In this document: one piece after another, positions 63,107-64,000 of the stretch
Layout: each line of letters begins with the position of its first letter
How positions within the stretch are numbered: the stretch's first letter is position 1
DNA from: Brevundimonas sp. MF30-B
GTDB taxonomy: Bacteria > Pseudomonadota > Alphaproteobacteria > Caulobacterales > Caulobacteraceae
Reading direction: 5' to 3'
Length of the DNA: 64,000 nt
Assembly (NCBI RefSeq): GCF_004683885.1
Contig: NZ_CP038440.1
Span: forward strand, 468,001 to 532,000
Notes under the pieces: generated by a model
Database searches by the model: none
The model's input: only the letters and a program-made list of their open reading frames with translations
Told to the model about the DNA's origin: nothing
Program-made: the position numbers and the translations under genes

Positions 63107-63578
63107 CTACGACCCGATGAACCGAGCCTCAAGGGCGTCTCCGTCGCAGGCTCCCTCTTTCTCCCTTTCAAGAATTGAAAGGATTGGAAGCAGAGGTGTG
63201 GGGCCGGGGATGGCGGGGATGACTCCGGTCGGACCCACCGGTCATGCCGGGCTTATCCCAGGGTTTTCCCAGGTCCGCGGCCTGGGCGCCGCCCTGTGGG
63301 CATGTGAGGGCGATCGGGCAGACGAGCCCGGTGTGTCGGGGCCAAGCCGACGTCCAGCGCCTGTGGACCCTGGGCGCCGTTAGGCTTTCATTAGGGTTTG
63401 CCCGACGTGTCGATGCGGGATTGTCCGCCCGTGGATGGACGCGGTTCAAGCCGTCGGGTTTTCCGAGCCCGTCCCCAGGATCGGCGGGTCGCGGGCGAGC
63501 CTTCATCCGGCTAAGAGGAAACGGCGCCCTGCGGCGCGTCAGAGGCTCAACCGTCATGTCCACAGAAGAGCGAACCTT
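63107..63578. other. oriC: Putative chromosome replication origin (oriC)
   Basis: 472 bp with no gene, between hemE and ppsR, the position of Cori in C. crescentus. It holds a perfect 8-bp inverted repeat cctttcaa-gaa-ttgaaagg (63164-63182) in an AT-richer stretch, several degenerate DnaA-box-like 9-mers (63253-63261, 63295-63303, 63362-63370, 63430-63438, 63556-63564; 6-7 of 9 bases of TTATCCACA), a relaxed CtrA-like TTAG-N7-TTAG (63380-63394), one CcrM site GACTC (63221-63225) and three GGGTTT(T/G)CC repeats. Motifs are weak one by one; the position is the main support. Confidence 0.75.
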
Positions 63579-64000
63579 ATGAGTCCGTCGCGCAGCGGCC
63601 CCGGTGGACGGCTGGCCACCTATTTCCATGTGCACCTGGTGTCGGACTCGACCGGCGAGACGCTGAACGCCATGGCCAAGGCGGTCACCGCCCGCTTCGA
63701 CGGCGTCATCCCCATCGAGCACATCTACGCGCTGGTCCGCTCCGAGAAGCAGATGGAGCGGGTGCTGGAGGAGATCGCGTCCGCGCCGGGCGTGGTGCTG
63801 CACACCATCGTCGACCGCGAGCTGCGCGAGCAGTTGGAGGAAGGCTGCCGACGGCTGGACATGCCGCAGATCGGGGCGCTGGATCCGCTGGTGGGCGCCC
63901 TGTCACGCTATCTGGGCGCGGCCTTGTCGACCCGGGTCGGCGCCCAGCACGCCCTGGACCATGACTATTTCAACCGCATCGCCGCCCTGGACTACGCCAT
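63579..64000 (+). CDS. ppsR: Pyruvate, phosphate dikinase/PEP synthase regulatory protein (DUF299), N-terminal part
   Basis: Translated by hand from the ATG at 63579: MSPSRSGPGGRLATYFHVHL, then VSDSTGETLNAMAKAVTARF and later GALDPLVGALSRYLG. It matches the bifunctional kinase/pyrophosphorylase family that controls PEP synthase or PPDK. Open to the window end, so about half is missing. In C. crescentus the same gene family lies just right of the origin. An upstream ATG at 63556 stops after 8 codons and is not the start. Confidence 0.88.
   Translation, partial: MSPSRSGPGGRLATYFHVHLVSDSTGETLNAMAKAVTARFDGVIPIEHIYALVRSEKQMERVLEEIASAPGVVLHTIVDRELREQLEEGCRRLDMPQIGALDPLVGALSRYLGAALSTRVGAQHALDHDYFNRIAALDYA

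Overview
The window looks like a high-GC alphaproteobacterial chromosome of the order Caulobacterales, most like Brevundimonas. This rests on the gene families (NtrZ-like periplasmic regulator, DUF6489, DUF3576, CtrA-type TTAA-N7-TTAA boxes) and on the right-hand gene order parB-parA-rsmG-mnmG-mnmE-DUF6489-rho-hemJ-hemH-hemE-[gap]-ppsR. In Caulobacter crescentus the chromosome origin lies between hemE and the ppsR-type gene, so the 472-bp gap at 63107-63578 is very probably oriC. The genes immediately to its left (from parB onward) point left and ppsR points right, as expected on either side of an origin. Three parS sites lie 5-9 kb left of the gap.

Layout. 1-8 kb: end of an isoaspartyl peptidase/asparaginase, a secreted trypsin-like protease, a DUF350 membrane protein, rlmN, ppc and an S9 peptidase. 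8-11 kb: ffh-rpsP-rimM. 11-15 kb: a lipoprotein, mnmC, two alanine-rich lipoproteins, a PduO-type cobalamin adenosyltransferase and a HIG1 protein. 15-25 kb: a TonB receptor behind a Fur-like box, an unknown 374-residue protein behind a duplicated palindrome, ahcY, a double retropepsin, mntP under a yybP-ykoY manganese riboswitch, an Ada-type alkylation module and a CoA transferase. 25-32 kb: a complete chaperone-usher fimbria locus with CtrA-type control sites. 32-38 kb: kynA, a DUF2383 protein, rplS-trmD, a kynureninase-like enzyme, argJ and a PpiC-type lipoprotein. 38-48 kb: secA, mutT, a 59-residue orphan Flp pilin, an NDUFAF5-like methyltransferase, comF, glutaredoxin, a nitrilase-family amidase, DUF1178, an OmpR-family regulator, a YggS protein, a ThiE-like protein and an NtrZ-like protein. 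48-53 kb: DUF3576, leuS-lptE-holA. 53-64 kb: the parAB/tRNA-modification/rho/heme block and the putative origin.

Most genes are housekeeping. The accessory part is the fimbria locus: pilin, chaperone, usher and tip-like subunit run leftward, with a strong terminator separating the pilin from the assembly genes and a full CtrA box plus a Caulobacter-type -10 in front of the pilin, so the fimbria may be cell-cycle controlled. rpsP-rimM and trmD-rplS, normally one operon, lie about 23 kb apart in opposite orientation; a single inversion would rejoin them. Other points to check are an Ada protein that has lost its glycosylase core, a 5'-UTR hairpin that buries a Shine-Dalgarno site, two divergent gene pairs whose start codons share CATG, and several uncharacterised palindromic operators. 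I did not find tRNA or rRNA genes, insertion sequences, CRISPR arrays or prophage.
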